From Buxus sempervirens (Eukaryota; Streptophyta; Magnoliopsida; Buxales; Buxaceae), in contig OX387193.1 in assembly GCA_947561395.2 (NCBI GenBank), positions 31,776,755 through 31,840,754 on the forward strand: DNA of 64,000 bases. The letters run 5' to 3'. Both the position numbers and the translations under genes were made by a program. The notes beneath the pieces were generated by a model. That model saw only the letters and a program-made list of their open reading frames with translations. It searched no databases and was not told the origin of the DNA. Positions 21,296-32,669 of the stretch are shown here, one piece after another. How positions within the stretch are numbered: the first letter of the stretch is position 1; each line of letters begins with the position of its first letter.

Positions 21296-21416
21296 GGGGG
21301 TGCAACACGAGGACTTCCCAGGAGGTCACCCATCCTAGTACTACTCTCACCCAAGCACGCTTTAACTTCGGAGTTCTGATGGGATCCGGTGCAGTAGTGC
21401 TGGTATGATCGCACCC
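21296..21416 (-). rRNA. 5S ribosomal RNA, unit 56, box A insertion
   Basis: 121 bp. One extra A in the GTTAAGCG motif of box A (RNA 53-55), plus G23C and C67U with T5 terminator. G23C breaks the GCACTAGTGC palindrome. The insertion shifts the spacing between the upstream and internal promoter elements and would add a bulge to the RNA. Candidate pseudogene. Promoter P2, spacer L. Confidence 0.93.
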
Positions 21417-21472
21417 TGTGAGGATTGCGCGCTTTTATTCCCATATACGCCTTTCCTGTCAAAGATCCTTTT

Positions 21473-21503
<31 letters not shown>

Positions 21504-21686
21504 ACGGAAGGAGCACTGTAATTAATTCGCTTTTGTTGATCTAAAAGGAAACGAAAGCTACTCACAGCTAGCGTTAGGTGGGACCCACGCGATGCGAACG
21601 CTTCAGAACAGCAAAAAAATACGGCAAATGATTCGTTTATAAAATTGTAATGCAAAGGAGTCGCTGCGTTAGGAAAAAGAGTGGAC

Positions 21687-21806
21687 GGGGGTGCAACACG
21701 AGGACTTCCCAGGAGGTCACCCATCCTAGTACTACTCTCACCCAAGCACGCTTAACTTCGGAGTTCTGATGGGATCCGGTGCACTAGTGCTGGTATGATC
21801 GCACCC
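21687..21806 (-). rRNA. 5S ribosomal RNA, unit 57
   Basis: C67U with T5 terminator. Promoter P2, spacer L, with a private T-to-A in the spacer TTTATTAAAT motif shared with unit 61. Confidence 0.97.
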
Positions 21807-22066
21807 TGTGAGGATTGCGCGCTTTTATTCCCATATACGCCTTTCCTGTCAAAGATCCTTTTTCCTCTTTTTTTTTTTTTTTTACGGAAGGAGCACTGTA
21901 ATTAATTCGCTTTTGTTGATCTAAAAGGAAACGAAATCTACTCACAGCTAGCGTTAGGTGGGACCCACGCGATGCGAACGCTTCAGAACAGCAAAAAAAT
22001 ACGGCAAATGATTCATTTATTAAATTGTAATGCAAAGGTGTCGCTGCGTTTGGCAAAAGTGTGGAC

Positions 22067-22186
22067 GGGGGTGCAACACGAGGACTTCCCAGGAGGTCAC
22101 CCATCCTAGTACTACTCTCGCCCAAGCACGCTTAACTTCGGAGTTCTGATGGGATCCGGTGCACTAGTGCTGGTATGATCGCACCC
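22067..22186 (-). rRNA. 5S ribosomal RNA, unit 58
   Basis: Consensus. Promoter P2, spacer L. Confidence 0.97.
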
Positions 22187-22242
22187 TGTGAGGATTGCGC
22201 GCTTTTATTCCCATATACGCCTTTCCTGTCAAAGATCCTTTT

Positions 22243-22280
<38 letters not shown>

Positions 22281-22461
22281 GGAAGGAGCACTGTAATGAA
22301 TTCGCTTTTGTTGATCTAAAAGGAAACGAAATCTACTGACAGCGAGCGTTACTTGGGACCCACGCGATGCGAACGCTTCAGAACAGCAAAAAAATACGGC
22401 AAATGATTCGTTTATTAAATTGTAATGCAAAGGTGTCGCTGCGTTTGGCAAAAGAGTGGAC

Positions 22462-22581
22462 GGGGGTGCAACACGAGGACTTCCCAGGAGGTCACCCATC
22501 CTAGTACTACTCTCGCCCAAGCACGCTTAACTTCGGAGTTCTGATGGGATCCGGTGCACTAGTGCTGGTATGATCGCACCC
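22462..22581 (-). rRNA. 5S ribosomal RNA, unit 59
   Basis: Consensus. Promoter P2, spacer Q. Confidence 0.97.
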
Positions 22582-22842
22582 TGTGAGGATTGCGCGCTTT
22601 TATTCCCATATACGCCTTTCCTGTCAAAGATACTTTTTCCTCTTTTTTTTTTTTTTTTTACGGAAGGAGCACTGTAATTAATTCGCTTTTGTTGATCTAA
22701 AAGGAAACGAAATCTACTCACAGCTAGCGTTAGGTGGGACCCACGCGATGCGAACGCTTCAGAACAGCAAAAAAATACGGCAAATGATTCGTTTATTAAA
22801 TTGTAATGCAAAGGTGTCGCTGCGTTAGGAAAAAGAGTGGAC

Positions 22843-22963
22843 GGGGGTGCAACACGAGGACTTCCCAGGAGGTCACCCATCCTAGTACTACTCTCACCCA
22901 AGCACGCTTTAACTTCGGAGTTCTGATGGGATCCGGTGCAGTAGTGCTGGTATGATCGCACCC
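22843..22963 (-). rRNA. 5S ribosomal RNA, unit 60, box A insertion
   Basis: Same three changes as unit 56: inserted A in box A, G23C, C67U with T5 terminator. Promoter P2, spacer L. The insertion keeps one frame open across this and the next unit, producing a spurious 255-codon frame. Confidence 0.93.
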
Positions 22964-23019
22964 TGTGAGGATTGCGCGCTTTTATTCCCATATACGCCTT
23001 TCCTGTCAAAGATCCTTTT

Positions 23020-23052
<33 letters not shown>

Positions 23053-23235
23053 ACGGAAGGAGCACTGTAATTAATTCGCTTTTGTTGATCTAAAAGGAAA
23101 CGAAAGCTACTCACAGCTAGCGTTAGGTGGGACCCACGCGATGCGAACGCTTCAGAACAGCAAAAAAATACGGCAAATGATTCGTTTATAAAATTGTAAT
23201 GCAAAGGAGTCGCTGCGTTAGGAAAAAGAGTGGAC

Positions 23236-23355
23236 GGGGGTGCAACACGAGGACTTCCCAGGAGGTCACCCATCCTAGTACTACTCTCACCCAAGCACGC
23301 TTAACTTCGGAGTTCTGATGGGATCCGGTGCACTAGTGCTGGTATGATCGCACCC
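23236..23355 (-). rRNA. 5S ribosomal RNA, unit 61
   Basis: C67U with T5 terminator. Promoter P2, spacer L. Confidence 0.97.
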
Positions 23356-23615
23356 TGTGAGGATTGCGCGCTTTTATTCCCATATACGCCTTTCCTGTCA
23401 AAGATCCTTTTTCCTCTTTTTTTTTTTTTTTTACGGAAGGAGCACTGTAATTAATTCGCTTTTGTTGATCTAAAAGGAAACGAAATCTACTCACAGCTAG
23501 CGTTAGGTGGGACCCACGCGATGCGAACGCTTCAGAACAGCAAAAAAATACGGCAAATGATTCATTTATTAAATTGTAATGCAAAGGTGTCGCTGCGTTT
23601 GGCAAAAGTGTGGAC

Positions 23616-23735
23616 GGGGGTGCAACACGAGGACTTCCCAGGAGGTCACCCATCCTAGTACTACTCTCGCCCAAGCACGCTTAACTTCGGAGTTCTGATG
23701 GGATCCGGTGCACTAGTGCTGGTATGATCGCACCC
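23616..23735 (-). rRNA. 5S ribosomal RNA, unit 62
   Basis: Consensus. Promoter P2, spacer L. Confidence 0.97.
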
Positions 23736-24001
23736 TGTGAGGATTGCGCGCTTTTATTCCCATATACGCCTTTCCTGTCAAAGATCCTTTTTCATCTTTT
23801 TTTTTTTTTTTTTTTTTTACGGAAGGAGCACTGTAATTAATTCGCTTTTGTTGATCTAAAAGGAAACGAAATCTACTCACAGCTAGCGTTAGGTGGGACC
23901 CACGCGATGCGAACGCTTCAGAAGAGCAAAAAAATACGGCAAATGATTCGTTTATTAAATTGTAATGCAAAAGTGTCGCTGCGTTTGGCAAAAGAGTGGA
24001 C

Positions 24002-24121
24002 GGGGGTGCAACACGAGGACTTCCCAGGAGGTCACCCATCCTAGTACTACTCTCGCCCACGCACGCTTAACTTCGGAGTTCTGATGGGATCCGGTGCACT
24101 AGTGCTGGTATGATCGCACCC
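24002..24121 (-). rRNA. 5S ribosomal RNA, unit 63
   Basis: U62G. Promoter P2, spacer L. U62G with P2 is also seen in units 105 and 117, whereas in the left part it always goes with P1. Confidence 0.97.
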
Positions 24122-24177
24122 TGTGAGGATTGCGCGCTTTTATTCCCATATACGCCTTTCCTGTCAAAGATCCTTTT

Positions 24178-24209
<32 letters not shown>

Positions 24210-24392
24210 ACGGAAGGAGCACTGTAATGAATTCGCTTTTGTTGATCTAAAAGGAAACGAAATCTACTGACAGCGAGCGTTACTTGGGACCCACGCGATG
24301 CGAACGCTTCAGAACAGCAAAAAAATACGGCAAATGATTCGTTTATTAAATTGTAATGCAAAGGTGTCGCTGCGTTTGGCAAAAGAGTGGAC

Positions 24393-24512
24393 GGGGGTGC
24401 AACACGAGGACTTCCCAGGAGGTCACCCATCCTAGTACTACTCTCGCCCAAGCACGCTTAACTTCGGAGTTCTGATGGGATCCGGTGCACTAGTGCTGGT
24501 ATGATCGCACCC
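24393..24512 (-). rRNA. 5S ribosomal RNA, unit 64
   Basis: Consensus. Promoter P1, but the bases just before the poly(T) read CCTT instead of CCTA. Spacer Q. Confidence 0.97.
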
Positions 24513-24772
24513 TGTGAGGACTGCGCGCTTTTATTCCCATATACGCTTTCCCTGTCAAAGATCCTTTTTCCTTTTTTTTTTTTTTTTTAACGGAAGGAGC
24601 ACTGTAATTAATTCGCTTTTGTTGATCTAAAAGGAAACGAAATCTACTGACAGCGAGCGTTACGTGGGACCCACGCGATGCGAACGCTTCAGAACAGCAA
24701 AAAAATACGGCAAATGATTCGTTTATTAAATTGGAATGCAAAGGTGTCGCTGAGTTTGGCAAAAGAGTGGAC

Positions 24773-24892
24773 GGGGGTGCAACACGAGGACTTCCCAGGA
24801 GGTCACCCATCCTAGTACTACTCTCGCGCAAGCACGCTTAACTTCGGAGTTCTGATGGGATCCGGTGCACTAGTGCTGGTATGATCGCACCC
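24773..24892 (-). rRNA. 5S ribosomal RNA, unit 65
   Basis: G65C. Promoter P2, spacer V. Confidence 0.97.
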
Positions 24893-25166
24893 TGTGAGGA
24901 TTGCGCGCTTTTATTCCCATATACGCCTTTCCTGTCAAAGATCCTTTTTCCTCTTTTTTTCTTTTTTTTTTTTTTTTTTTTTAACGGAAGGAGCACTGTA
25001 ATTAATTCGCTTTTGTTGATCTAAAAGGAAACGAAAGCTACTCACAGCTAGCGTTAGGTGGGACCCACGCGATGCGAACGCTTCAGAACAGCAAAAAAAT
25101 ACGGCAAATGATTCGTTTATTAAATTGTAATGCAAAGGAGTCGCTGCGTTAGGAAAAAGAGTGGAC

Positions 25167-25286
25167 GGGGGTGCAACACGAGGACTTCCCAGGAGGTCAC
25201 CCATCCTAGTACTACTCTCACCCAAGCACGCTTAACTTCGGAGTTCTGATGGGATCCGGTGCACTAGTGCTGGTATGATCGCACCT
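25167..25286 (-). rRNA. 5S ribosomal RNA, unit 66, changed first base
   Basis: C67U with T5 terminator, plus G1A, a change of the first transcribed base seen only here. Promoter P2, spacer L. Confidence 0.95.
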
Positions 25287-25345
25287 TGTGAGGATTGCGC
25301 GCTTTTATTCCCATATACGCCTTTCCTGTCAAAGATCCTTTTTCA

Positions 25346-25392
<47 letters not shown>

Positions 25393-25573
25393 GGAAGGAG
25401 CACTGTAATGAATTCGCTTTTGTTGATCTAAAAGGAAACGAAATCTACTGACAGCGAGCGTTACTTGGGACCCACGCGATGCGAACGCTTCAGAACAGCA
25501 AAAAAATACGGCAAATGATTCGTTTATTAAATTGTAATGCAAAGGTGTCGCTGCGTTTGGCAAAAGAGTGGAC

Positions 25574-25693
25574 GGGGGTGCAACACGAGGACTTCCCAGG
25601 AGGTCACCCATCCTAGTACTACTCTCGCGCAAGCACGCTTAACTTCGGAGTTCTGATGGGATCCGGTGCACTAGTGCTGGTATGATCGCACCC
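25574..25693 (-). rRNA. 5S ribosomal RNA, unit 67
   Basis: G65C. Promoter P2, spacer Q. Confidence 0.97.
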
Positions 25694-25752
25694 TGTGAGG
25701 ATTGCGCGCTTTTATTCCCATATACGCCTTTCCTGTCAAAGATCCTTTTTCA

Positions 25753-25793
<41 letters not shown>

Positions 25794-25974
25794 GGAAGGA
25801 GCACTGTAATGAATTCGCTTTTGTTGATCTAAAAGGAAACGAAATCTACTGACAGCGAGCGTTACTTGGGACCCACGCGATGCGAACGCTTCAGAACAGC
25901 AAAAAAATACGGCAAATGATTCGTTTATTAAATTGTAATGCAAAGGTGTCGCTGCGTTTGGCAAAAGAGTGGAC

Positions 25975-26094
25975 GGGGGTGCAACACGAGGACTTCCCAG
26001 GAGGTCACCCATCCTAGTACTACTCTCGCCCAAGCACGCTTAACTTCGGAGTTCTGATGGGATCCGGTGCACTAGTGCTGGTATGATCGCACCC
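25975..26094 (-). rRNA. 5S ribosomal RNA, unit 68, altered promoter
   Basis: Consensus coding sequence. Promoter P1 with two private changes, C-to-A at -2 and G-to-A at -14, the latter in the GCGCGC run. Spacer Q. Confidence 0.96.
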
Positions 26095-26356
26095 TTTGAG
26101 GACTGCGTGCTTTTATTCCCATATACGCTTTCCCTGTCAAAGATCCTTTTTCCTATTTTTTTTTTTTTTTTTAACGGAAGGAGCACTGTAATTAATTCGC
26201 TTTTGTTGATCTAAAAGGAAACGAAATCTACTGACAGCGAGCGTTACGTGGGACCCACGCGATGCGAACGCTTCAGAACAGCAAAAAAATACGGCAAATG
26301 ATTCGTTTATTAAATTGTAATGCAAAGGTGTCGCTGCGTTTGGCAAAAGAGTGGAC

Positions 26357-26476
26357 GGGGGTGCAACACGAGGACTTCCCAGGAGGTCACCCATCCTAGT
26401 ACTACTCTCGCCCAAGCACGCTTAACTTCGGAGTTCTTATGGGATCCGGTGCACTAGTGCTGGTATGATCGCACCC
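26357..26476 (-). rRNA. 5S ribosomal RNA, unit 69
   Basis: C39A. Promoter P2, spacer V. Units 69-71 resemble units 53-55 in markers and order. Confidence 0.97.
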
Positions 26477-26738
26477 TGTGAGGATTGCGCGCTTTTATTC
26501 CCATATACGCCTTTCCTGTCAAAGATCCTTTTTCCTCTATTTTTTTTTTTTTTTTACGGAAGGAGCACTGTAATGAATTCGCTTTTGTTGATCTAAAAGG
26601 AAACGAAATCTACTGACAGCGAGCGTTACTTGGGACCCACGCGATGCGAACGCTTCAGAACAGCAAAAAAATACGGCAAATGATTCGTTTATTAAATTGT
26701 AATGCAAAGGTGTCGCTGAGTTTGGCAAAAGAGTGGAC

Positions 26739-26858
26739 GGGGGTGCAACACGAGGACTTCCCAGGAGGTCACCCATCCTAGTACTACTCTCGCCCAAGCA
26801 CGCTTAACTTCGGAGTTCTGATGGGATCCGGTGCACTAGTGCTGGTATGATCGCACCC
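26739..26858 (-). rRNA. 5S ribosomal RNA, unit 70
   Basis: Consensus. Promoter P2, spacer Q. Confidence 0.97.
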
Positions 26859-26917
26859 TGTGAGGATTGCGCGCTTTTATTCCCATATACGCCTTTCCTG
26901 TCAAAGATCCTTTTTCA

Positions 26918-26961
<44 letters not shown>

Positions 26962-27142
26962 GGAAGGAGCACTGTAATGAATTCGCTTTTGTTGATCTAA
27001 AAGGAAACGAAATCTACTGACAGCGAGCGTTACTTGGGACCCACGCGATGCGAACGCTTCAGAACAGCAAAAAAATACGGCAAATGATTCGTTTATTAAA
27101 TTGTAATGCAAAGGTGTCGCTGCGTTTGGCAAAAGAGTGGAC

Positions 27143-27262
27143 GGGGGTGCAACACGAGGACTTCCCAGGAGGTCACCCATCCTAGTACTACTCTCGCCCA
27201 AGCACGCTTAACTTCGGAGTTCTGATGGGATCCGGTGCACTAGTGCTGGTATGATCGCACCC
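27143..27262 (-). rRNA. 5S ribosomal RNA, unit 71
   Basis: Consensus. Promoter P2, spacer Q with a long poly(T). Confidence 0.97.
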
Positions 27263-27528
27263 TGTGAGGATTGCGCGCTTTTATTCCCATATACGCCTTT
27301 CCTGTCAAAGATCCTTTTTCCAATTTTTTTTTTTTTTTTTTTTTTACGGAAGGAGCACTGTAATTAATTCGCTTTTGTTGATCTAAAAGGAAACGAAATC
27401 TACTCACAGCTAGCGTTAGGTGGGACCCACGCGATGCGAACGCTTCAGAACAGCAAAAAAATACGGCAAATGATTCGTTTATTAAATTGTAATGCAAAGG
27501 TGTCGCTGCGTTTGGCAAAAGAGTGGAC

Positions 27529-27648
27529 GGGGGTGCAACACGAGGACTTCCCAGGAGGTCACCCATCCTAGTACTACTCTCGCCCAAGCACGCTTAACTT
27601 CGGAGTTCTGATGGGATCCGGTGCACTAGTGCTGGTATGATCGCACCC
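27529..27648 (-). rRNA. 5S ribosomal RNA, unit 72
   Basis: Consensus. Promoter P2, spacer L. Confidence 0.97.
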
Positions 27649-27704
27649 TGTGAGGATTGCGCGCTTTTATTCCCATATACGCCTTTCCTGTCAAAGATCC
27701 TTTT

Positions 27705-27740
<36 letters not shown>

Positions 27741-27921
27741 GGAAGGAGCACTGTAATGAATTCGCTTTTGTTGATCTAAAAGGAAACGAAATCTACTGAC
27801 AGCGAGCGTTACTTGGGACCCACGCGATGCGAACGCTTCAGAACAGCAAAAAAATACGGCAAATGATTCGTTTATTAAATTGTAATGCAAAGGTGTCGCT
27901 GCGTTTGGCAAAAGAGTGGAC

Positions 27922-28041
27922 GGGGGTGCAACACGAGGACTTCCCAGGAGGTCACCCATCCTAGTACTACTCTCGCCCAAGCACGCTTAACTTCGGAGTT
28001 CTGATGGGATCCGGTGCACTAGTGCTGGTATGATCGCACCC
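27922..28041 (-). rRNA. 5S ribosomal RNA, unit 73
   Basis: Consensus. Promoter P2, spacer Q. Confidence 0.97.
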
Positions 28042-28306
28042 TGTGAGGATTGCGCGCTTTTATTCCCATATACGCCTTTCCTGTCAAAGATCCTTTTTCA
28101 AATTTTTTTTTTTTTTTTTTTTTACGGAAGGAGCACTGTAATTAATTCGCTTTTGTTGATCTAAAAGGAAACGAAATCTACTCACAGCTAGCGTTAGGTG
28201 GGACCCACGCGATGCGAACGCTTCAGAACAGCAAAAAAATACGGCAAATGATTCGTTTATTAAATTGTAATGCAAAGGTGTCGCTGCGTTTGGCAAAAGA
28301 GTGGAC

Positions 28307-28426
28307 GGGGGTGCAACACGATGACTTCCCAGGAGGTCACCCATCCTAGTACTACTCTCGCCCAAGCACGCTTAACTTCGGAGTTCTGATGGGATCCGGT
28401 GCACTAGTGCTGGTATGATCGCACCC
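28307..28426 (-). rRNA. 5S ribosomal RNA, unit 74
   Basis: C105A, seen only here. Promoter P2, spacer L. Confidence 0.96.
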
Positions 28427-28689
28427 TGTGAGGATTGCGCGCTTTTATTCCCATATACGCCTTTCCTGTCAAAGATCCTTTTTCCAATTTTTTTTTTTTT
28501 TTTTTTACGGAAGGAGCACTGTAATGAATTCGCTTTTGTTGATCTAAAAGGAAACGAAATCTACTGACAGCGAGCGTTACTTGGGACCCACGCGATGCGA
28601 ACGCTTCAGAACAGCAAAAAAATACGGCAAATGATTCGTTTATTAAATTGTAATGCAAAGGTGTCGCTGCGTTTGGCAAAAGAGTGGAC

Positions 28690-28809
28690 GGGGGTGCAAC
28701 ACGAGGACTTCCCAGGAGGTCACCCATCCTAGTACTACTCTCGCCCAAGCACGCTTAACTTCGGAGTTCTGATGGGATCCGGTGCACTAGTGCTGGTATG
28801 ATCGCACCC
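28690..28809 (-). rRNA. 5S ribosomal RNA, unit 75
   Basis: Consensus. Promoter P2, spacer Q. Confidence 0.97.
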
Positions 28810-29072
28810 TGTGAGGATTGCGCGCTTTTATTCCCATATACGCCTTTCCTGTCAAAGATCCTTTTTCGAATTTTTTTTTTTTTTTTTTTACGGAAGGAGC
28901 ACTGTAATTAATTCGCTTTTGTTGATCTAAAAGGAAACGAAATCTACTCACAGCTAGCGTTAGGTGGGACCCACGCGATGCGAACGCTTCAGAACAGCAA
29001 AAAAATACGGCAAATGATTCGTTTATTAAATTGTAATGCAAAGGTGTCGCTGCGTTTGGCAAAAGAGTGGAC

Positions 29073-29192
29073 GGGGGTGCAACACGAGGACTTCCCAGGA
29101 GGTCACCCATCCTAGTACTACTCTCGCCCAAGCACGCTTAACTTCGGAGTTCTGATGGGATCCGGTGCACTAGTGCTGGTATGATCGCACCC
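29073..29192 (-). rRNA. 5S ribosomal RNA, unit 76
   Basis: Consensus. Promoter P2, spacer L. Confidence 0.97.
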
Positions 29193-29455
29193 TGTGAGGA
29201 TTGCGCGCTTTTATTCCCATATACGCCTTTCCTGTCAAAGATCCTTTTTCCAATTTTTTTTTTTTTTTTTTTACGGAAGGAGCACTGTAATTAATTCGCT
29301 TTTGTTGATCTAAAAGGAAACGAAATCTACTCACAGCTAGCGTTAGGTGGGACCCACGCGATGCGAACGCTTCAGAACAGCAAAAAAATACGGCAAATGA
29401 TTCGTTTATTAAATTGTAATGCAAAGGTGTCGCTGCGTTTGGCAAAAGAGTGGAC

Positions 29456-29575
29456 GGGGGTGCAACACGAGGACTTCCCAGGAGGTCACCCATCCTAGTA
29501 CTACTCTCGCCCAAGCACGCTTAACTTCGGAGTTCTGATGGGATCCGGTGCACTAGTGCTGGTATGATCGCACCC
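29456..29575 (-). rRNA. 5S ribosomal RNA, unit 77
   Basis: Consensus. Promoter P2, spacer L. Confidence 0.97.
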
Positions 29576-29844
29576 TGTGAGGATTGCGCGCTTTTATTCC
29601 CATATACGCCTTTCCTGTCAAAGATCCTTTTTCCTCTTTTTTTTTTTTTTTTTTTTTTTTTACGGTAGGAGCACTGTAATGAATTCGCTTTTGTTGATCT
29701 AAAAGGAAACGAAATCTACTGACAGCGAGCGTTACTTGGGACCCACGCGATGCGAACGCTTCAGAACAGCAAAAAAATACGGCAAATGATTCGTTTATTA
29801 AATTGTAATGCAAAGGTGTCGCTGCGTTTGGCAAAAGAGTGGAC

Positions 29845-29964
29845 GGGGGTGCAACACGAGGACTTCCCAGGAGGTCACCCATCCTAGTACTACTCTCGCC
29901 CAAGCACGCTTACCTTCGGAGTTCTGATGGGATCCGGTGCACTAGTGCTGGTATGATCGCACCC
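29845..29964 (-). rRNA. 5S ribosomal RNA, unit 78
   Basis: U52G in box A (GTTAAG becomes GGTAAG), seen only here. Promoter P2, spacer Q. Confidence 0.95.
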
Positions 29965-30228
29965 TGTGAGGATTGCGCGCTTTTATTCCCATATACGCCT
30001 TTCCTGTCAAAGATCCTTTTTCCAATTTTTTTTTTTTTTTTTTTTACGGAAGGAGCACTGTAATTAATTCGCTTTTGTTGATCTAAAAGGAAACGAAATC
30101 TACTCACAGCTAGCGTTAGGTGGGACCCACGCGATGCGAACGCTTCAGAACAGCAAAAAAATACGGCAAATGATTCGTTTATTAAATTGTAATGCAAAGG
30201 TGTCGCTGCGTTTGGCAAAAGAGTGGAC

Positions 30229-30348
30229 GGGGGTGCAACACGAGGACTTCCCAGGAGGTCACCCATCCTAGTACTACTCTCGCCCAAGCACGCTTAACTT
30301 CGGAGTTCTGATGGGATCCGGTGCACTAGTGCTGGTATGATCGCACCC
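30229..30348 (-). rRNA. 5S ribosomal RNA, unit 79
   Basis: Consensus. Promoter P2 with a private change near -40. Spacer L. Confidence 0.97.
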
Positions 30349-30616
30349 TGTGAGGATTGCGCGCTTTTATTCCCATATACGCCTTTCTTGTCAAAGATCC
30401 TTTTTCCTCTTTTTTTTTTTTTTTTTTTTTTTTACGGAAGGAGCACTGTAATGAATTCGCTTTTGTTGATCTAAAAGGAAACGAAATCTACTGACAGCGA
30501 GCATTACTTGGGACCCACGCGATGCGAACGCTTCAGAACAGCAAAAAAATACGGCAAATGATTCGTTTATTAAATTGTAATGCAAAGGTGTCGCTGCGTT
30601 TGGCAAAAGAGTGGAC

Positions 30617-30736
30617 GGGGGTGCAACACGAGGACTTCCCAGGAGGTCACCCATCCTAGTACTACTCTCGCCCAAGCACGCTTAACTTCGGAGTTCTGAT
30701 GGGATCCGGTGCACTAGTGCTGGTATGATCGCACCC
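30617..30736 (-). rRNA. 5S ribosomal RNA, unit 80
   Basis: Consensus. Promoter P2, spacer Q. Confidence 0.97.
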
Positions 30737-31004
30737 TGTGAGGATTGCGCGCTTTTATTCCCATATACGCCTTTCCTGTCAAAGATCCTTTTTCCAATTT
30801 TTTTTTTTTTTTTTTTTTTTTACGGAAGGAGCACTGTAATTAATTCGCTTTTGTTGATCTAAAAGGAAACGAAATCTACTCACAGCTAGCGTTAGGTGGG
30901 ACCCACGCGATGCGAACGCTTCAGAACAGCAAAAAAATACGGCAAATGATTCGTTTATTAAATTGTAATGCAAAGGTGTCGCTGCGTTTGGCAAAAGAGT
31001 GGAC

Positions 31005-31124
31005 GGGGGTGCAACACGAGGACTTCCCAGGAGGTCACCCATCCTAGTACTACTCTCGCCCAAGCACGCTTAACTTCGGAGTTCTGATGGGATCCGGTGC
31101 ACTAGTGCTGGTATGATCGCACCC
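31005..31124 (-). rRNA. 5S ribosomal RNA, unit 81
   Basis: Consensus. Promoter P2, spacer L. Confidence 0.97.
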
Positions 31125-31180
31125 TGTGAGGATTGCGCGCTTTTATTCCCATATACGCCTTTCCTGTCAAAGATCCTTTT

Positions 31181-31211
<31 letters not shown>

Positions 31212-31394
31212 ACGGAAGGAGCACTGTAATGAATTCGCTTTTGTTGATCTAAAAGGAAACGAAATCTACTGACAGCGAGCGTTACTTGGGACCCACGCGA
31301 TGCGAACGCTTCAGAACAGCAAAAAAATACGGCAAATGATTCGTTTATTAAATTGTAATGCAAAGGTGTCGCTGCGTTTGGCAAAAGAGTGGAC

Positions 31395-31514
31395 GGGGGT
31401 GCAACACGAGGACTTCCCAGGAGGTCACCCATCCTAGTACTACTCTCGCCCAAGCACGCTTAACTTCGGAGTTCTGATGGGATCCGGTGCACTAGTGCTG
31501 GTATGATCGCACCC
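31395..31514 (-). rRNA. 5S ribosomal RNA, unit 82
   Basis: Consensus. Promoter P2, spacer Q. Confidence 0.97.
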
Positions 31515-31777
31515 TGTGAGGATTGCGCGCTTTTATTCCCATATACGCCTTTCCTGTCAAAGATCCTTTTTCCAATTTTTTTTTTTTTTTTTTTACGGAA
31601 GGAGCACTGTAATTAATTCGCTTTTGTTGATCTAAAAGGAAACGAAATCTACTCACAGCTAGCGTTAGGTGGGACCCACGCGATGCGAACGCTTCAGAAC
31701 AGCAAAAAAATACGGCAAATGATTCGTTTATTAAATTGTAATGCAAAGGTGTCGCTGCGTTTGGCAAAAGAGTGGAC

Positions 31778-31897
31778 GGGGGTGCAACACGAGGACTTCC
31801 CAGGAGGTCACCCATCCTAGTACTACTCTCGCCCAAGCACGCTTAACTTCGGAGTTCTGATGGGATCCGGTGCACTAGTGCTGGTATGATCGCACCC
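31778..31897 (-). rRNA. 5S ribosomal RNA, unit 83
   Basis: Consensus. Promoter P2, spacer L. Confidence 0.97.
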
Positions 31898-31953
31898 TGT
31901 GAGGATTGCGCGCTTTTATTCCCATATACGCCTTTCCTGTCAAAGATCCTTTT

Positions 31954-31986
<33 letters not shown>

Positions 31987-32169
31987 ACGGAAGGAGCACT
32001 GTAATGAATTCGCTTTTGTTGATCTAAAAGGAAACGAAATCTACTGACAGCGAGCGTTACTTGGGACCCACGCGATGCGAACGCTTCAGAACAGCAAAAA
32101 AATACGGCAAATGATTCGTTTATTAAATTGTAATGCAAAGGTGTCGCTGCGTTTGGCAAAAGAGTGGAC

Positions 32170-32289
32170 GGGGGTGCAACACGAGGACTTCCCAGGAGGT
32201 CACCCATCCTAGTACTACTCTCGCCCAAGCACGCTTAACTTCGGAGTTCTGATGGGATCCGGTGCACTAGTGCTGGTATGATCGCACCC
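32170..32289 (-). rRNA. 5S ribosomal RNA, unit 84
   Basis: Consensus. Promoter P1, spacer Q. Confidence 0.97.
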
Positions 32290-32549
32290 TGTGAGGACTG
32301 CGCGCTTTTATTCCCATATACGCTTTCCCTGTCAAAGATCCTTTTTCCTATTTTTTTTTTTTTTTAACGGAAGGAGCACTGTAATTAATTCGCTTTTGTT
32401 GATCTAAAAGGAAACGAAATCTACTGACAGCGAGCGTTACGTGGGACCCACGCGATTCGAACGCTTCAGAACAGCAAAAAAATACGGCAAATGATTCGTT
32501 TATTAAATTGTAATGCAAAGGTGTCGCTGCGTTTGGCAAAAGAGTGGAC

Positions 32550-32669
32550 GGGGGTGCAACACGAGGACTTCCCAGGAGGTCACCCATCCTAGTACTACTC
32601 TCGCCCAAGCACGCTTAACTTCGGAGTTCTTATGGGATCCGGTGCACTAGTGCTGGTATGATCGCACCC
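32550..32669 (-). rRNA. 5S ribosomal RNA, unit 85
   Basis: C39A. Promoter P2, spacer V, with T for G in the spacer GCGATGCGAA motif as in unit 36. Confidence 0.97.

Larger units (their letters stand above)
21034..22186 (-). repeat. 4-unit-period block, copy 1 (units 56-58)
   Basis: Units 56-58 share all markers with units 60-62 (22582-23735): box A insertion plus G23C plus C67U; C67U; consensus. Offsets are 1547-1549 bp. The fourth units (59 and 63) differ. Confidence 0.9.
22582..23735 (-). repeat. 4-unit-period block, copy 2 (units 60-62)
   Basis: Second copy of units 56-58, 1154 bp against 1153 bp. Confidence 0.9.
27263..32289 (-). repeat. Alternating L/Q spacer region (units 72-84)
   Basis: Spacer classes run L,Q,L,Q,L,L,Q,L,Q,L,Q,L,Q. 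Most L units have CCAA before the poly(T), and most Q units have CCTC. Dimer spacing is about 766-778 bp. The pattern suggests growth by two-unit steps, with one missing Q between units 76 and 77. Confidence 0.8.

Noticed and set aside
22527..23294. A 255-codon frame with two repeats, as a possible repeat protein
   Set aside because: It exists only because the extra A in unit 60 joins the frames of two neighbouring units. It has no other sign of coding.
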